Shown: piece after piece, positions 10,166 to 21,449 of the stretch
Numbering within the stretch: the first letter of the stretch is position 1
How the letters are laid out: every line of letters starts with the position of its first letter
From: Pedinophyceae sp. YPF-701
Taxonomy: Eukaryota > Chlorophyta > Pedinophyceae
Reading direction: 5' to 3'
Assembly: GCA_916048055.1 (NCBI GenBank)
Contig: CAJZHL010000003.1
Location: forward strand, 1,302,001 to 1,366,000
DNA: 64,000 nt
Translations under genes and position numbers: made by a program
Notes under the pieces: model-generated
What the model saw: only the letters and a program-made list of their open reading frames with translations
Database searches by the model: none
What the model was told of the DNA's origin: nothing

Positions 10166-11488
10166 ACTGTAGCGACCCCCCCGCACGCAGCACTCGGGGC
10201 GCCTGACGCTGCAGCGCAGGCCCGGAGGTCTCGTGGCGCCCGCTGTCGCTGCGACCCACGCAGACCTCGCGGGCGGGACACGCGACGGACGTTGTCGGCG
10301 CCGCTGCTGCCCGCAATACCCGGCGTGCTCTGCCCTGCTTGCTGCCGGGGGTGCCGCGCTCGATCGACGGTGCAGGGCTGGGGCTGCGGGAGCGGTCGCC
10401 AAGATGAGTGCATGGCGGGCGGCCGGCAACGCCCGGGACCGCACGAATGAGTTCCAGCAGCTCGCCAAGCGCCTAGAGCAGGCAAGCTGCGATGCCTCTC
10501 TCGCGACGCCGCCGCGCGCCGTGACGCCCTGCAAGTGCCTTCACCGCGACCGACTGATACGTGGCTCCTCGTTGCGTCGCTGCAGACGTCCCAGGGTCAG
10601 GCTAGCGCGCAGAATGAAGCAGGTGCGGCAAACGCGAAGGGGCTCTCGCCGTTTCTGAGCCTGTTGCCAGGGGTCGGGAGGGTGCTCCCTGCTCCCTCGC
10701 GCGTCCTCGATCAGGCGCGCGACGGACATCGCGCGTCCAAACCGCCAGCCGGGCACACGGTGCTTGGACCGCGCCTCTTGCCCTTGCCCGGCTCCTGACG
10801 CGCGCTCACGCCCCGACGCTCCCGCAGCTGCGCCGCTGCTGCCGCCCATGCCGAAGGGGAACCCGGCGGAGCGGTCCGAGTTCGCGCGCCGCGCCACCCG
10901 CATCGGCATGGGCATTCACCAAGTTGCTGGGAAGCTGCAGAAGCTCAGCCAGCTCGCACGGCGCACTTCGATGTTCGACGATCCGACGGAGGAGATCAAC
11001 GAGCTCACGGTGGTCGTCAAGCAGGACATTCAGACGCTGAACGGCGCCATTGGCGACCTCCAGTCGCTTGCCACCAGCCTCAAGGAGGGGCACTCGAACA
11101 AGCAGAGCCAGGACCACTCCAGCACCGTCGTCGACTCGCTGAGGACAAGGTCCGCATCGCGGCGACCCCCGCGCACGCGCCCCCGCGCTCGCGACGTCGG
11201 CGAATTCCACCCCCGCACTGCGGCGCGCCTGCCCAGCGCGGTGCCAGACCCCGCCTCCGCGCGTGTCCCTGCAGGTTGAAGGACGCGACGATGCAGTTTA
11301 AGGACGTCCTGACGCAGCGCACGCACAGCCTCAAGGACCAGGAGGGGCGCCGGCAGATCTTCTCCACACACAAGGCGCAGGGGTCGGGGGGCGAGCGCGC
11401 GCTGCCCAAGCTGACGGTGCCGGGCGCGGCCGGGGCCGGCGGCGTGCCGTCGTTCCTGCAGGGCGCGGTGCCAGACGTCGAGCAGGGC
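10166..11488 (+). repeat. Segmental duplication, copy 2 (within the intact syntaxin gene)
   Basis: This is the partner of 1661-2983, the same 1323 bp in direct orientation. Here the sequence continues in frame past gagcagggc into the SNARE region, so this is the ancestral locus or a complete copy. The two copies enclose a 7.2-kb segment that holds both LRR genes. Confidence 0.95.
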
Positions 11489-11854
11489 GGCAGCGCGGAC
11501 CCCGCCAACAGCGCGGGCGGCTTGAGCGCGGCGGGGGGGCCGCTGATGCAGCAGGCGATGGTCCAGGGGAGCGACCAGTACCTGGACAGCCGCGCGGACG
11601 CCCTGCGTCAGGTGGAGAGCACGATCACGGAGCTCGGCGGGATCTTCCAGCAGTTGGCGCACATGGTGGCGGAGCAGGGCGAGCTGGCGCTGCGGATCGA
11701 CGAGAACGTGGAGGACACGATGGCGAACGTCGAGGGCGCGCAGGGGCAGCTGCTGAAGTACCTCAACCGCGTGTCGTCGAACCGGATGCTCATGCTGAAG
11801 ATCTTTGGCGTGCTGATGCTGTTCGTGATCTTCTTCATCGTCTTCATCGCGTAG
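10404..11854 (+). CDS. Golgi Qa-SNARE, SYP3/Sed5 (syntaxin-5) family
   Basis: Syntaxin-5 proteins drive ER-Golgi and intra-Golgi vesicle fusion. The first exon (ATG 10404) carries RDRTNEFQQLAKRLEQ, the Sed5 N-terminal motif. The second, from about 10828, gives FARRATRIGMGIHQVAG and FDDPTEEINELTVVVKQD. A 125-bp intron (11150-11274) joins it in phase to 11275-11854. That last exon encodes FKDVLTQRTHSLKDQE and the SNARE helix RADALRQVESTITELGGIFQ. It then gives VEGAQGQLLKYLNRVSSNRM and the C-terminal anchor MLKIFGVLMLFVIFFIVFIA. The first intron's donor is not settled; a donor near 10561 (ATAC/GTGGCT) would fit the phase. The gene's 5' two-thirds is duplicated at 1661-2983. Confidence 0.85.
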
Positions 11855-12910
11855 GACGTGGACGCGCGCGCAGTGAGGCGGGCGCGGGCTGTGACGGAGC
11901 GCAGGGCGCGGGGCTCGCGAGCACGTGCAGCAGACTGGGTCTTTGTCCTTCGCTGACCTACAAACACCCTCGCGAGGACGCCTCAGCGACCGAAATGGAA
12001 CGGCAGACGAGACTCACTGAGTGGCACACAGCAGACTGATTGTCAGACTGATTGTTCATCACACAGCAGACAGGGAAGACATCTCGCTGTGAGGGTCTGA
12101 CGTCATCCCGGAGGTCACAATAACCAAGGAAAGGGGTGGCCGAGAGCAACGACGCGGTGGAGTACCCGCACGCAGGATGAGCAAGCTGCAGCAACAGGTG
12201 TCGGGGTCCCAGCACCTGCGCACGCAGCTCGAGTGAAGTCTTCGATGAGTGACGAGCCCCGCGGGCGTGCGGGTACTCGTCGGCAAGCCCCACCACGCGT
12301 CCCGATGTCGTCGGCCGGCGACCCTGCCCGGTGAGACATACGCAAGACATCACGCATGTCAGGTGGGGCGGTGACAGCCCCTCACGTCACCCGCTGCTCG
12401 GGCCGCTCCTGGAAGCACACGTTGAGCAGCGGACCCGCGTGGTGGTTGGCAGGGGTGGGGGTGCATCGCCATGGGAGCTCCTGCGTGTTGACCGTACTGC
12501 AGCATGCCGATGACGTTGTCTGTAATTCGCTGACCACCTGCTGATGCGCACGGGCATGCATGGTCAAGTACCGCCACCAGGCCCACAGTCAGCGCAAGCG
12601 CCTGTCCGTTTGTACTCCTCTGACCTGTCCGCGTGAGGGCCCGCTTGCGAGTGAGTGCGCGATGTCTCACATCATGATGACTGCACTAGGGGGTTGTGCA
12701 GTAGTGCGTTGCAAATGCGCGCCGTGCTGTGCTCTCCAGCGACAGGTCCTGCGAGTTATGCTGCTATGGCGTCAAGTCCGTCGGCATGCGCGCGCTCCCC
12801 CCGCCACCTCCCGATGTAGAAAGAGCAGAAGTGGCTGAGTCAGCATGACTCCACCCAGGCCGCCTTGAACGGCCGGCGAGCACGCCTTCGCGCTCGCCGC
12901 CCGCCTCGTG
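11855..12910. other. Intergenic with dispersed repeat copy
   Basis: No supported gene. A 286-bp repeat (12108-12393) occupies the middle; the rest is unassigned. Confidence 0.5.
12108..12393 (-). repeat. Dispersed repeat, copy A
   Basis: Its reverse complement matches 47969-48255 over the whole length, with one single-base length difference and scattered substitutions. Shared landmarks include cacctgacatgcgtgatg and ctcggccacccctttcc. It has no long frame and no clear terminal inverted repeats. It behaves like a short non-autonomous element or a duplicated non-coding segment. Confidence 0.85.
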
Positions 12911-15290
12911 CTACCGCACGGCCCGTCCAGGCTGATGCGAGATGGGCAGCGCGGACAGGTCGTGCTGCGCGGGGGCGGGATCCGCCAACGGTGGCCGCAT
13001 TGCCCCGGGCGGCGCCATCATCAGCCCTGCCGCCGCGCCCGTGCCGCCCGGATAGCCGGCGACATCCTGCGCCGGCGCACCGGTCGAGACCGGCATCGCG
13101 GACACCGGCATGGCGGCCAGCTGCAGAGGCTGCGGGGGCGCAGCAGTGCTGGGCGGTGGCACAGGCGCCGTGCGCTGCAGCTTCGGCATGCCCGGCACCG
13201 CGCCCTTCATGCAGCCCGCCCCCGCGGAGCCCGCGCGCAGGGCCGCCGTCTGCGAGGCCAGGAGCCCCGACGGCACCGACGCGGCCCCCTCGAGGCTGCC
13301 CTGGCCGTCGAGCTCGCTCTGCGCCTCGAGGAGGTACCGCGCGTCCGAGTCCACGCGCTGCAGCATGGCGTCCCACGACCGCTTGTCCAGCCCGCGCCCC
13401 TGGTGCTGCTGCCACAGCTGCGCCCGCAGGCTCGCGTCCTCGGCCTCCGCGGCCTCCCGCGCGGCGTTGATGCGCGCGAGCTCCGACCGCAGCTCCGCGG
13501 CCTCGGCCTCCTGCTTCGCGGCGGCCTCCTGCCGCGCCTGCCGCTCCTTCTCCTCCTTCTTGCGTGCCTTGGAGCGCGCTGCGGCGATGCGGTTCGACAG
13601 GATGCGCTGGGCGCGCTTCGGGTCGATGTTCGGATCCAGGCGCGGGTCCGGCGCGCACTTCCGGCCGCCCTTGGACTTGCGCGCGAGGGAGGGGTAGAGC
13701 TGCTGCAGGTCGGCGCTCACCACCCCGTTCTGCGGGACGGCGGCCGCGCGGGCGATCTCGGTCGACGTGAGGCTCGCGCTGCGGCCCGTGGCCGTCACGT
13801 CGCAGTCCGACGCGTTCGACAGCCGCCCGCCGCCGCGGCTCCCGGAGCGCCGGCGGCGGCCCGACGGCGGCGGCTCGGTCGCCCCGATGGGCATCGCTGG
13901 CTCCGCGCCGGCGCTGAAGCCGGACGCGGGCTGCTTGCCCGGCGGCGTGTTCGCGAGGACGGCGCCGCTCCCGGGGCTGGGCAGCGTGGTCGTCCCTGAG
14001 TCAGCGAGGTGCATGTTTTGCACCCCCGCGTACAGGCTCGGGAAGCTGTTCGAGTGGCTGTGCGCGGGGCCGCCCTGCGAGCCCGCGCTGTCCGAGCGCC
14101 CCGCGCCGCTCCGGCTGTTCCGGCGCTTCGGGGGCGGCTGCTGCTGCTCGGGGGCGGGCACCGCGCCCTGCGCGGCCGGCATCTCGCCCGCGCTGCTGAG
14201 GCCGAGCCCGCCGCGGATGCCGTTCCAGACCGCGGACACGCCCTGCAGCCAGCCGGAGTTGCCCGGGTCCATCCACTGCGCCCAGGACGCCTGCACGTTG
14301 CCGTGTTCGTCGACGACGGGCGCGGTGGGCGCCCCGGGCGCGGCCTGCGCGTCGTTCGCGGCCGCGTGCGGGTACGCGGCGCCCACGTTCTCCGAGACGC
14401 GCATGTGCACATGCTGCTGCGCGGGTCCCGCGGCGAACGAGGCGCTCTGCTGCGCCGCCGCGTGCTGCCACTGCGCGGGCTGCACGTGCTGCAGTGCCGC
14501 GGGGTCGGCGCCGTGCACGTCGAGGTCCGGGCACGAGAGCGCGCGCGAGTGGTACAGCGCGGGGCTGGCCTCGACGTGCGTGCGCTTGCGGGAGGGCGTC
14601 GGGGGCTGCTCGCGCGGGTGGCGAGGGGGCAGCAGCGACACGCCTCGTCCTGCAGGGGGGCGGGCCGCTGGGGGTGAGGGCGGCCTAGGAGGGAAGTTGG
14701 CAGGGCGCGTGCGGCGGCGGGCGGCCCGGGCTAGCGCGCGGGGGCCGCAGGGGCGGTGCGCGGCGGCGGGGCGGGCAGGCCGCGGGGTGCGCACCGGCCG
14801 GCGTAGCTGGCATAGTAGCGGGGGCCAGAGGCTGGTCGTAGAGGCCCCCGAAGGAGCCTTGTGTGGACTGGTTGTTGACCTGGGGGGAGTAGGGGTCCAG
14901 CGAGGCCCAGCCATTGCCGAAATCCCCCAGCGCGTACGCGTGGCTGGGGTCATCTAGCGAGGCCAAGTCCAGCGCGCCCAAGCCGCCCATCTCCGCGCTG
15001 AGATCCAAATCGTCGCTCTGCAGGTTCTGCAAGAAGTCCTCGAACTCCTTTCTATCGCTCGCATCCTCTTCCCTGCGCGCGCGCGTGGGCCCGAGGGACG
15101 GCGTTAGTTGCGCGCTGCTTTCGTCGCACCGTACGCCCGTCGAGGGGCTCGACTGGAGGACGGCGCCCCGTTTTCGGGCGAAGGGCTTTTCGTCCGTCCG
15201 CAGCGTGCAGTGCTGGCGCCCGCGCGCGGGTGGGCATGCGGAAAGGCGGGCAGGTCCTTTGCAGCGTCTTGCGCCTCACCCGAAGCTCAT
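12911..15290 (-). CDS. bZIP transcription factor (group-I/VIP1-like basic region)
   Basis: Three exons join exactly: 15290-15280 (11 nt, ATGAGCTTCGG then donor GTGAGG), 15072-14795 and 14649-12911, giving 675 residues. The N-terminus is MSFGEEDASDRKEFEDFLQ. The basic region reads DPKRAQRILSNRIAAARSK; the lysine in N-x7-K is the mark of plant group-I bZIPs (VIP1, RF2a). A long charged coiled coil follows (ELRSELARINAAREAAEAED). Glutamine- and proline-rich low-complexity sequence flanks it on both sides. It is likely a nuclear DNA-binding dimer. Plant relatives answer osmotic and stress signals, but that role is not shown here. Introns are 207 and 145 bp. Confidence 0.85.
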
Positions 15291-17684
15291 GTCAGGCAGC
15301 CCCGCGCCGCCGCGAGCACCGCCGGCGTTGACACCAGGAGTCGCGCCGTTGCCAAGTAGCTGCGACCGCATGGCGTCCCCGAAGCGCCCGCGCCAGCTAT
15401 GCCGGTCCTGTGGCAGCGCCCCGGAAGGCGCGCCGCGTCGAAGGGGGTGCTTCTGCCGCCTCTGCCGGGCCCAGGCGGAGAGTAACGCGCGCCTGGAATC
15501 AACCGCGCGGCGACCGGCGCAGGTGCGACGCGTGGACCACGGGTGCCTTGCGCTTGCTGTGTTCCTGGCCGCGCGGGCTTGCAGGCCCGTCGCGGACGTG
15601 AGTCGGCGCGTGGTGAAAGCGGTGCGGTCAGTGAGAGTGCGAGAACCGCGCCGGGGGCGCGCTTACGCACCCGGGCATGCATGCGCGGGGGCCCGGGGTG
15701 GGTCAAAGACTTGAGCCTGGTAAAACACCGTCACCGCTCCCAGCCGGGGTCTTCAGTGCCGCGTCGCGCCGGCGGCGCACAAGACCACGCTCGTGGAACC
15801 AGGCGTGACGCCAGCGCGATCGTCTAGTGCGTTCCCGGCGCGGGCATTGTCCAGGGAGGGAGAATTTCGTGCCAGTGCGCTCTGTGGTGCGCCGCACCTG
15901 ACGAGGCAGCACAAGCACGCCAGCGTCCTTGTTTGGAGGGAGGATGGCGGGGAGGAGTTGGGACCGTGGGTCGTCGGAAGGGTACGCACTGCCTCCTGCT
16001 CACATGGGTGCTGTTGGACGGGCGAGGCCGCGGCGCCCGCCTCACAACGCCCGCTGCTGAACTCCACCACGTCTTCCCGCGCGCGCGTTGCCGTCCTTCG
16101 GATTCCCGCCGCGTCCCGCGCGTGCATGGGACGGCCAGCAGCAGGGGATGCTGGCGTCGCCCGTTCGAGTCCCGAAGGGATTCTGGACGTCCATCCGACG
16201 GCACGTGTCGTGCCCTATGGACGGACTGCAGGTTTGGGGCGATAGACGCGACGGCGGGACCTGCGGGGCCCTCAGCAGGGCCTGCGTTGGGCGGCGAGCA
16301 GGGGGCGAACCACGCGCTGCGAGCGCACCCGCGCGCATCACACGAAGAGGCGGCCCCCGCGGGCCCACGCGTTCCGAACAGAAGCCAGCAGGTGCCGTTG
16401 CCAGCCCCCCCGTCGCCCGCACGGCCCTCGCACGCTCACGTCGCCATGGCACCAGGGAATGTCGCCGGCAGGCGTGTCCGCGACCGCTTGGGCGGTCCCG
16501 ACGCGACCCCTGAACGCCGCCGGACGCTCGCAGTCCTCTCATCGGTCCAGCGGGAGCCACCAGAACGTGCCCAGCGAGAACAGCGCCGACGCTGGCAATG
16601 CGCTGGCGGGGGACGCCATGTCCGGCGGGACGCAAGCGCAGCGCGCCGCGCCGTCGAACGAGGAGCTCCGGCACATGGTCGAGGCTGCGCGCGCGGAGGT
16701 GCGCTACAAGGAGGCGGTCAACGCGGCGTTCCGGCGCGAGCTGCGGCGCATGGAGCGCGAGGCGCAGCAGCACGTCGGGGCCGGGTACGGGCCGCCGGGC
16801 AGCTGACAGGCGGACGGGGCGCGCCGGGCCCGGGACGCGTGGCGGGTGCCGCGGCGTCGGGCAGCGGTGGTGCTGATGCCTGATGCATGACACACGCAGC
16901 ACGTGACGACGACTGTGAGGCCGCTCGGTCGCTGGCATCGCTGCGTGCGAGGCGGTTGGGGGCGGGCGCGCGCCGCAGGTGGTCCCGCGAGGCGTGCCTG
17001 CTCCACGTTCGTGCGCGGGAGTCGAGTCAGGATGCTGGGGGGGTCTGGGAGCGTGGCGGCGCAAGGTTGGTGGCGCGGGGCAGCCCTCGCGCGCAGAGTT
17101 GCGAGGCCGAGCTCGATCTCGTCATATCCGCGCCATGCACTCCAGGATCTTCTCGACCACCGCGCCTGCTGTTGCGAGGTGCGCTGCTGGGCGGCACCGT
17201 CCCCGCGCGGCGCGGGCGGCCTGCGAGGGACCGCGTCGCAGGAGCCTCAGTTCCGCGTCAGCTCACCGCGTGCCCGGATGCCGCGCTGCTTGCTCGGGCG
17301 GGGTGTGCGCGGGGTGCGGGCGCTGAGTGGCCGCAAACCCTTGCCTGCGTGTTCACGGCGCGTCGAGGTGTTCCGGTGCTTGCAGGTCCACCATTTGCTT
17401 CCGTCGTGCACGTGCCATTTCGCGCACCGCCGCGAGGGCCAAGATGAACAAGGACACCCCGGGTACGCCTCCACCCTTTGTTCCAGGCACAAGCCACCGC
17501 CCCCCGCGGTCGTGATCGCGCACTCGCGTCGTGGAAGTCCGCCGGATGCGCCCCGCATCGCTTGTTTCCTCGTTTCGCGGGCGTTCGTGGTGCGTCGATG
17601 CCGCGTGCGACCGCTGCGGGCGTGCATCATCCAACCTCCTCCCCTGAGGTCTTGGCGCCCGGGTCGACTGGGCCCCGCATCGCC
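15291..17684. other. 2.4-kb interval between bZIP and MsrB genes
   Basis: Only one small frame (16459-16806) looks potentially real. Elsewhere no exon with convincing splice sites, RNA gene or repeat was found. Confidence 0.45.
16459..16806 (+). CDS. Possible small coiled-coil protein
   Basis: This ATG-started frame of 115 residues has a disordered Ser/Ala/Asn-rich first half and a helical, charged second half (SNEELRHMVEAARAEVR, then FRRELRRMEREAQQHV) ending GYGPPGS. The helix pattern looks like genuine protein rather than a GC artefact. There is no recognised family. Upstream splicing may change the N-terminus. Confidence 0.35.
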   Translation: MSPAGVSATAWAVPTRPLNAAGRSQSSHRSSGSHQNVPSENSADAGNALAGDAMSGGTQAQRAAPSNEELRHMVEAARAEVRYKEAVNAAFRRELRRMEREAQQHVGAGYGPPGS

Positions 17685-18071
17685 ATGATCCGCGCAGAGA
17701 GCGAGTGGCAGAAGGTCCTCAGCAAGGAGGAGTACTACGTCCTCCGCCAGAAGGGCACCGAGCGCCCGGGCACGGGCAAGTTCAACAAGCACTCCGAGCC
17801 CGGGACGTACAACTGCAAGGGGTGCGGGACGGCGCTGTACACGTCGGAGATGAAGTTTGACTCGGGGTGCGGGTGGCCGGCGTTCTGGGACGAGATCCCG
17901 GGCGCCATCGACCGCCACGAGGACCTCTCGATGGGCATGCGGCGCGTGGAGATCACGTGCAAGAACTGCGGGGGACACCTCGGCCACGTCTTCGAGGGCG
18001 AGGGCTTCCCGAACCCCAAGGACGAGCGCCACTGCGTGAACTCGGTGTCGCTGGACTTCGTCCCCAAGTGA
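17685..18071 (+). CDS. msrB: Methionine-R-sulfoxide reductase, MsrB copy 1
   Basis: MsrB reduces methionine-R-sulfoxide in proteins, using thioredoxin. The 128 residues from ATG 17685 contain two zinc CxxC pairs (CKGC at 44-47, CKNC at 92-95). They also have the SGCGWPAFWDEIPGAID block with a possible resolving Cys62, GGHLGHVFEG, and RHCVNSVSLDF with catalytic Cys117. The frame stays open upstream to about 17478 and could encode an arginine- and alanine-rich transit peptide, so the start is uncertain. A near-identical second copy follows at 18604 in the same orientation. Confidence 0.93.
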   Translation: MIRAESEWQKVLSKEEYYVLRQKGTERPGTGKFNKHSEPGTYNCKGCGTALYTSEMKFDSGCGWPAFWDEIPGAIDRHEDLSMGMRRVEITCKNCGGHLGHVFEGEGFPNPKDERHCVNSVSLDFVPK

Positions 18072-18603
18072 GGTGTGGGGTTGCTGTCACCAGTGAGCCG
18101 CGGTGCCCGCGCGGGCGGCGCGGGGTGTGACAGCTGCGTTGGTGCGCATGGGGGCGAGCGCGCGCAGTCCGTCAGAGTCAGACTGCGGCGTCCGCTGAGC
18201 ACTCGGACGACGGGCTTTTCTGCATGACAGACTGAACAAAAAGGCCTCCCGACCCGCGTGATGCACGCTACGCGCTTGATACTGCGCCGCGGCAGGAGCC
18301 GTCACGAGCACTGCTCGCGGCGCATCTGCATTGTGCGTCGATCGCGCCCGAGTGTCAGGCACTAGGGCGACAGGTCTGGTGGCGAGGTGCTGCAGCGCCG
18401 TGTGTCCGAGGGCGCCATGGTCGCATTGACGCGGGTCGGGCTCAAAGCCACACCTATGTAGTTGTCTCGTCGTTGCGGGCGGCATGGCGAAGCTCAACAC
18501 TCACACACCTGGTGCGGGTGGTGAACATTCTGCACCGCAGTTGCCGCTGGATTTCCGCGGCCAGGGCGGACCGTTCGCCGTTCGGACCGTCGATATCATC
18601 GCT
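18072..18603. other. Spacer between the MsrB copies
   Basis: 530 bp without a supported gene. An in-frame ATG at 18484 could extend the second MsrB by 40 residues. Confidence 0.5.
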
Positions 18604-18993
18604 ATGATCCGTGCAGAGAGCGAGTGGCAGAAGGTCCTCAGCAAGGAGGAGTACTACGTCCTCCGCCAGAAGGGCACCGAGCGCCCGGGCACGGGCAAGT
18701 TCAACAAGCACTCCGAGCCCGGGACGTACAACTGCAAGGGGTGCGGGACGGCGCTGTACACGTCGGAGATGAAGTTTGACTCGGGGTGCGGGTGGCCGGC
18801 GTTCTGGGACGAGATCCCGGGCGCCATCGACCGCCACCCTTGCCCTGGGAAGAAGCACGTGGAGATCACATGCAAGAACTGCGGGGGACACCTCGGCCAC
18901 GTGTTCAGCAAGAGGCAGCTCCACGGCGCGCCGCAGCCCAAGGAGCGCCACTGCGTGAACTCGGTGTCGCTGGACTTTGTCCCCAAGGAGTGA
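18604..18993 (+). CDS. msrB: Methionine-R-sulfoxide reductase, MsrB copy 2
   Basis: 129 residues with the same catalytic and zinc cysteines as copy 1. The first 78 codons are almost identical at DNA level. Two short segments differ completely: after AIDRH, PCPGKKH replaces EDLSMGMRR; after GHVF, SKRQLHGAPQPK replaces EGEGFPNPKDE. These sites flank the substrate and zinc region, so specificity may differ. Identical stretches alternating with divergent ones suggest gene conversion between tandem copies. An in-frame ATG at 18484 (MAKLNTHTPGAGG) offers a longer N-terminus. Confidence 0.92.
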   Translation: MIRAESEWQKVLSKEEYYVLRQKGTERPGTGKFNKHSEPGTYNCKGCGTALYTSEMKFDSGCGWPAFWDEIPGAIDRHPCPGKKHVEITCKNCGGHLGHVFSKRQLHGAPQPKERHCVNSVSLDFVPKE

Positions 18994-19403
18994 CGCTATG
19001 ACATCAGCGCTGCTGGGCGGGGCAACGCTCGGCGGCGACGACGGGAAACGAGGTGCGGCTATCCGGCGCGATGGACAGCGCGACGTTCCCAAATCCAGCC
19101 TGGCGAGTATAAGGCCTGGGCTGACGTCAAACCAAGTGTGACACGGCAGAGGTTCGTCATTGCGCCACACTCGTCCTCCCGACCTGCGAATTGTGGACTT
19201 CCTTGGTCGAAGTTGAGGATCTGTCCACGTTCTACGGGCGATTGGGCATCGAGTGCGTCCGCAAGTGGCAAGCAAGGACGAGCCTGGATCTGCGGGAGGG
19301 GCGAAGCCCCGCACCGCCGTCATTCTCTGTGGTTCCCAGCACGGCTGTTGTAGTGGCAGCCTCTTCCTTGCGAGTGTAGATCGGTGCGGTCGCGGAAGTG
19401 ATC
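18994..19403. other. Intergenic before RtcB
   Basis: About 400 bp; no gene or repeat recognised. It presumably holds the RtcB promoter. Confidence 0.4.
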
Positions 19404-21449
19404 ATGGGCAAGGAAACGCGCACTTTCGAGCAGGTGACTGCTTCCCTGCCCCACGACGCCGTGTATTGCGCTCTGGTGATTACCATTGCGCCGCCCCATC
19501 GAGTTGGTCGCAAACGTCGTCCGCGCTTCGGAACAGCTGGAAAGAAACGCATGGAAAGGGAGCCACGGGGAACAAACCGCTCTGGCTTGCTTCCGCCGGC
19601 CTCGGGCTTCAGCAGATGCCACTGGAGCGCATCATTCTCCGCTCGCGATGAACCTTTGAGTCTCAAGACACCGCGGGACACGCGCGTGCGCGCCGCCCCT
19701 CGCACACCGCCGCTAACGCGTGGCAAGCTTGTGCGCCAATGTTTGCAGGAGAAGTCGTTCATATCGCGCGTTGACGACACCCGATATGTAGTCAACAAGG
19801 GTTTCGTGGATGGCATGAACGTTCCGGGAACGTTCTACGTGAACAGCAACCTGTCCCCGCTCCTGTTCGAGGAGCTGCAGCACTTCTGTGCGCGCGGCGA
19901 GGTGGGACGCGCGCCCGGTCGACGCCGCAGCGGCGCCCCGCGCAGCCCGCCGTCCACGACTGCGCCGCCGCACGCCGCTCACGCCGCCACCCGCGCCCCG
20001 CCCGCCCTCGCAGCACGGCGGCTTCCTGCCCGCCGTCAAACAGCTGGCGAACGTCGCGGCGCTCCCGGGCATCGTGCGGCACTCCATCGCCCTCCCGGAC
20101 GTCCACTCGGGGTACGGCTTCGCGATTGGGAACGTCGCGGCCTTCGACATGGACGACCCGAACGCGGTGGTGTCCCCCGGGGGTGTTGGGTTTGACATCA
20201 ACTGCGGCGTGCGGCTGATCCGCACGAACCTGCACGAGCGGGACCTGGAGGGCCGGCGCGAGGAGGTCGCGCAGTCGCTTTTCGACCACATCCCCGTCGG
20301 CGTGGGCTCGCAGGGCATCATCCCGACCACGGCGGCGGACCTGGGGTGCGCGCTGGAGATGGGGATGGACTGGTCGCTGCGGGAGGGGTACAGCTGGGCG
20401 GAGGACAAGGAGCACTGCGAGGAGTACGGGCGGATGTTGAGCGCGGACCCGTCGAAGGTGTCGCTGCGGGCCAAGAAGCGCGGGCTGCCGCAGATGGGCA
20501 CGCTGGGGGCGGGCAACCACTACGCGGAGGTGCAGGTGGTGGACGAGATCCACGACGAGTGGGCGGCGCGGAAGATGGGCATCGAGTTCCCCGGGCAGGT
20601 GTGCGTGATGATCCACAGCGGGTCGCGCGGGCTGGGGCACCAGGTGGCGACGGACGCGCTGGTGCAGATGGAGCGCGCGATGGCGCGGGACGGGATCCAC
20701 ACGAACGACCGGCAGTTGGCGTGCGCGCGCATCCAGTCGCAGGAGGGCCAGGACTACCTGGCCGCGATGGCGTGCGCGGCCAACTACGCGTGGGTCAACC
20801 GCTCCTCGATGACCTTCCTGGTGCGGCAGGCGTTCGCGAAGCTCTTCAACTCGCCGCCCGACGACCTGGACATGCACGTGGTGTACGACGTGTCGCACAA
20901 CATCGCCAAGGTCGAGGAGCACATGGTGGACGGGCGGCCCAAGCGCCTCCTCGTGCACCGCAAGGGCTCCACGCGGGCCTTCCCGCCGCACCACCCGATG
21001 ATCCCCGTGGACTACCAGTTCACGGGGCAGCCCGTGCTCATCGGCGGCACCATGGGCACGTGCAGCTACGTCCTCACGGGCACCGACAAGGGCATGCAGG
21101 AGACCTTCGGGTCGACCTGCCACGGCGCGGGGCGGCAGCGCTCGCGGAACAACTCCCGCATCAAGCTCGGCTACGAGGTGCGCGGGCCCGCCGGGTGGCG
21201 CGCCGTTGCGGGCCGCAGCGCGCGCGAGACCTCACTCGACACGCGGTGCGCTGCTGTGTGTGTGTGCAGGAGGTGCTGGAGAGTCTGAAGACCAAGGGGA
21301 TCTCGATACGCGTGGCGTCGCCGAAGCTCGTGATGGAGGAGGCGCCCGAGTCCTACAAGGACGTGTGCGACGTCGTGCAGACCTGCCACGACGCCGGCAT
21401 CTCCAAGATGTGCGTCAAGCTGCGGCCGGTCGCGGTCGTCAAGGGGTAG
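19404..21449 (+). CDS. RTCB: RNA-splicing ligase RtcB (HSPC117/RTCB)
   Basis: RtcB joins 2',3'-cyclic-phosphate or 3'-phosphate and 5'-OH RNA ends, in tRNA splicing and other RNA repair, using GTP and Mn. Four exons close in phase: 19404-19433 ([10 protein letters not shown]), 19749-19901, 20014-21177 and 21270-21449. They give 508 residues against about 505 in animals. Hallmarks are [69 protein letters not shown] and [13 protein letters not shown]. The guanylylation motif is TCHGAGR with His431, and the tail is LRPVAVVKG. Directly after the active histidine the usual GRALSR/GRAMSR reads GRQRSR. Confidence 0.95.

Noticed and set aside
15289-15714. Possible 141-residue gene starting MSGSPAPPRAPP with a CRSC...CFCRLC motif
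   Set aside because: Its start overlaps the bZIP start codon on the other strand (shared CATG), the remainder is Arg/Ala-rich, and no splice or family support was found.
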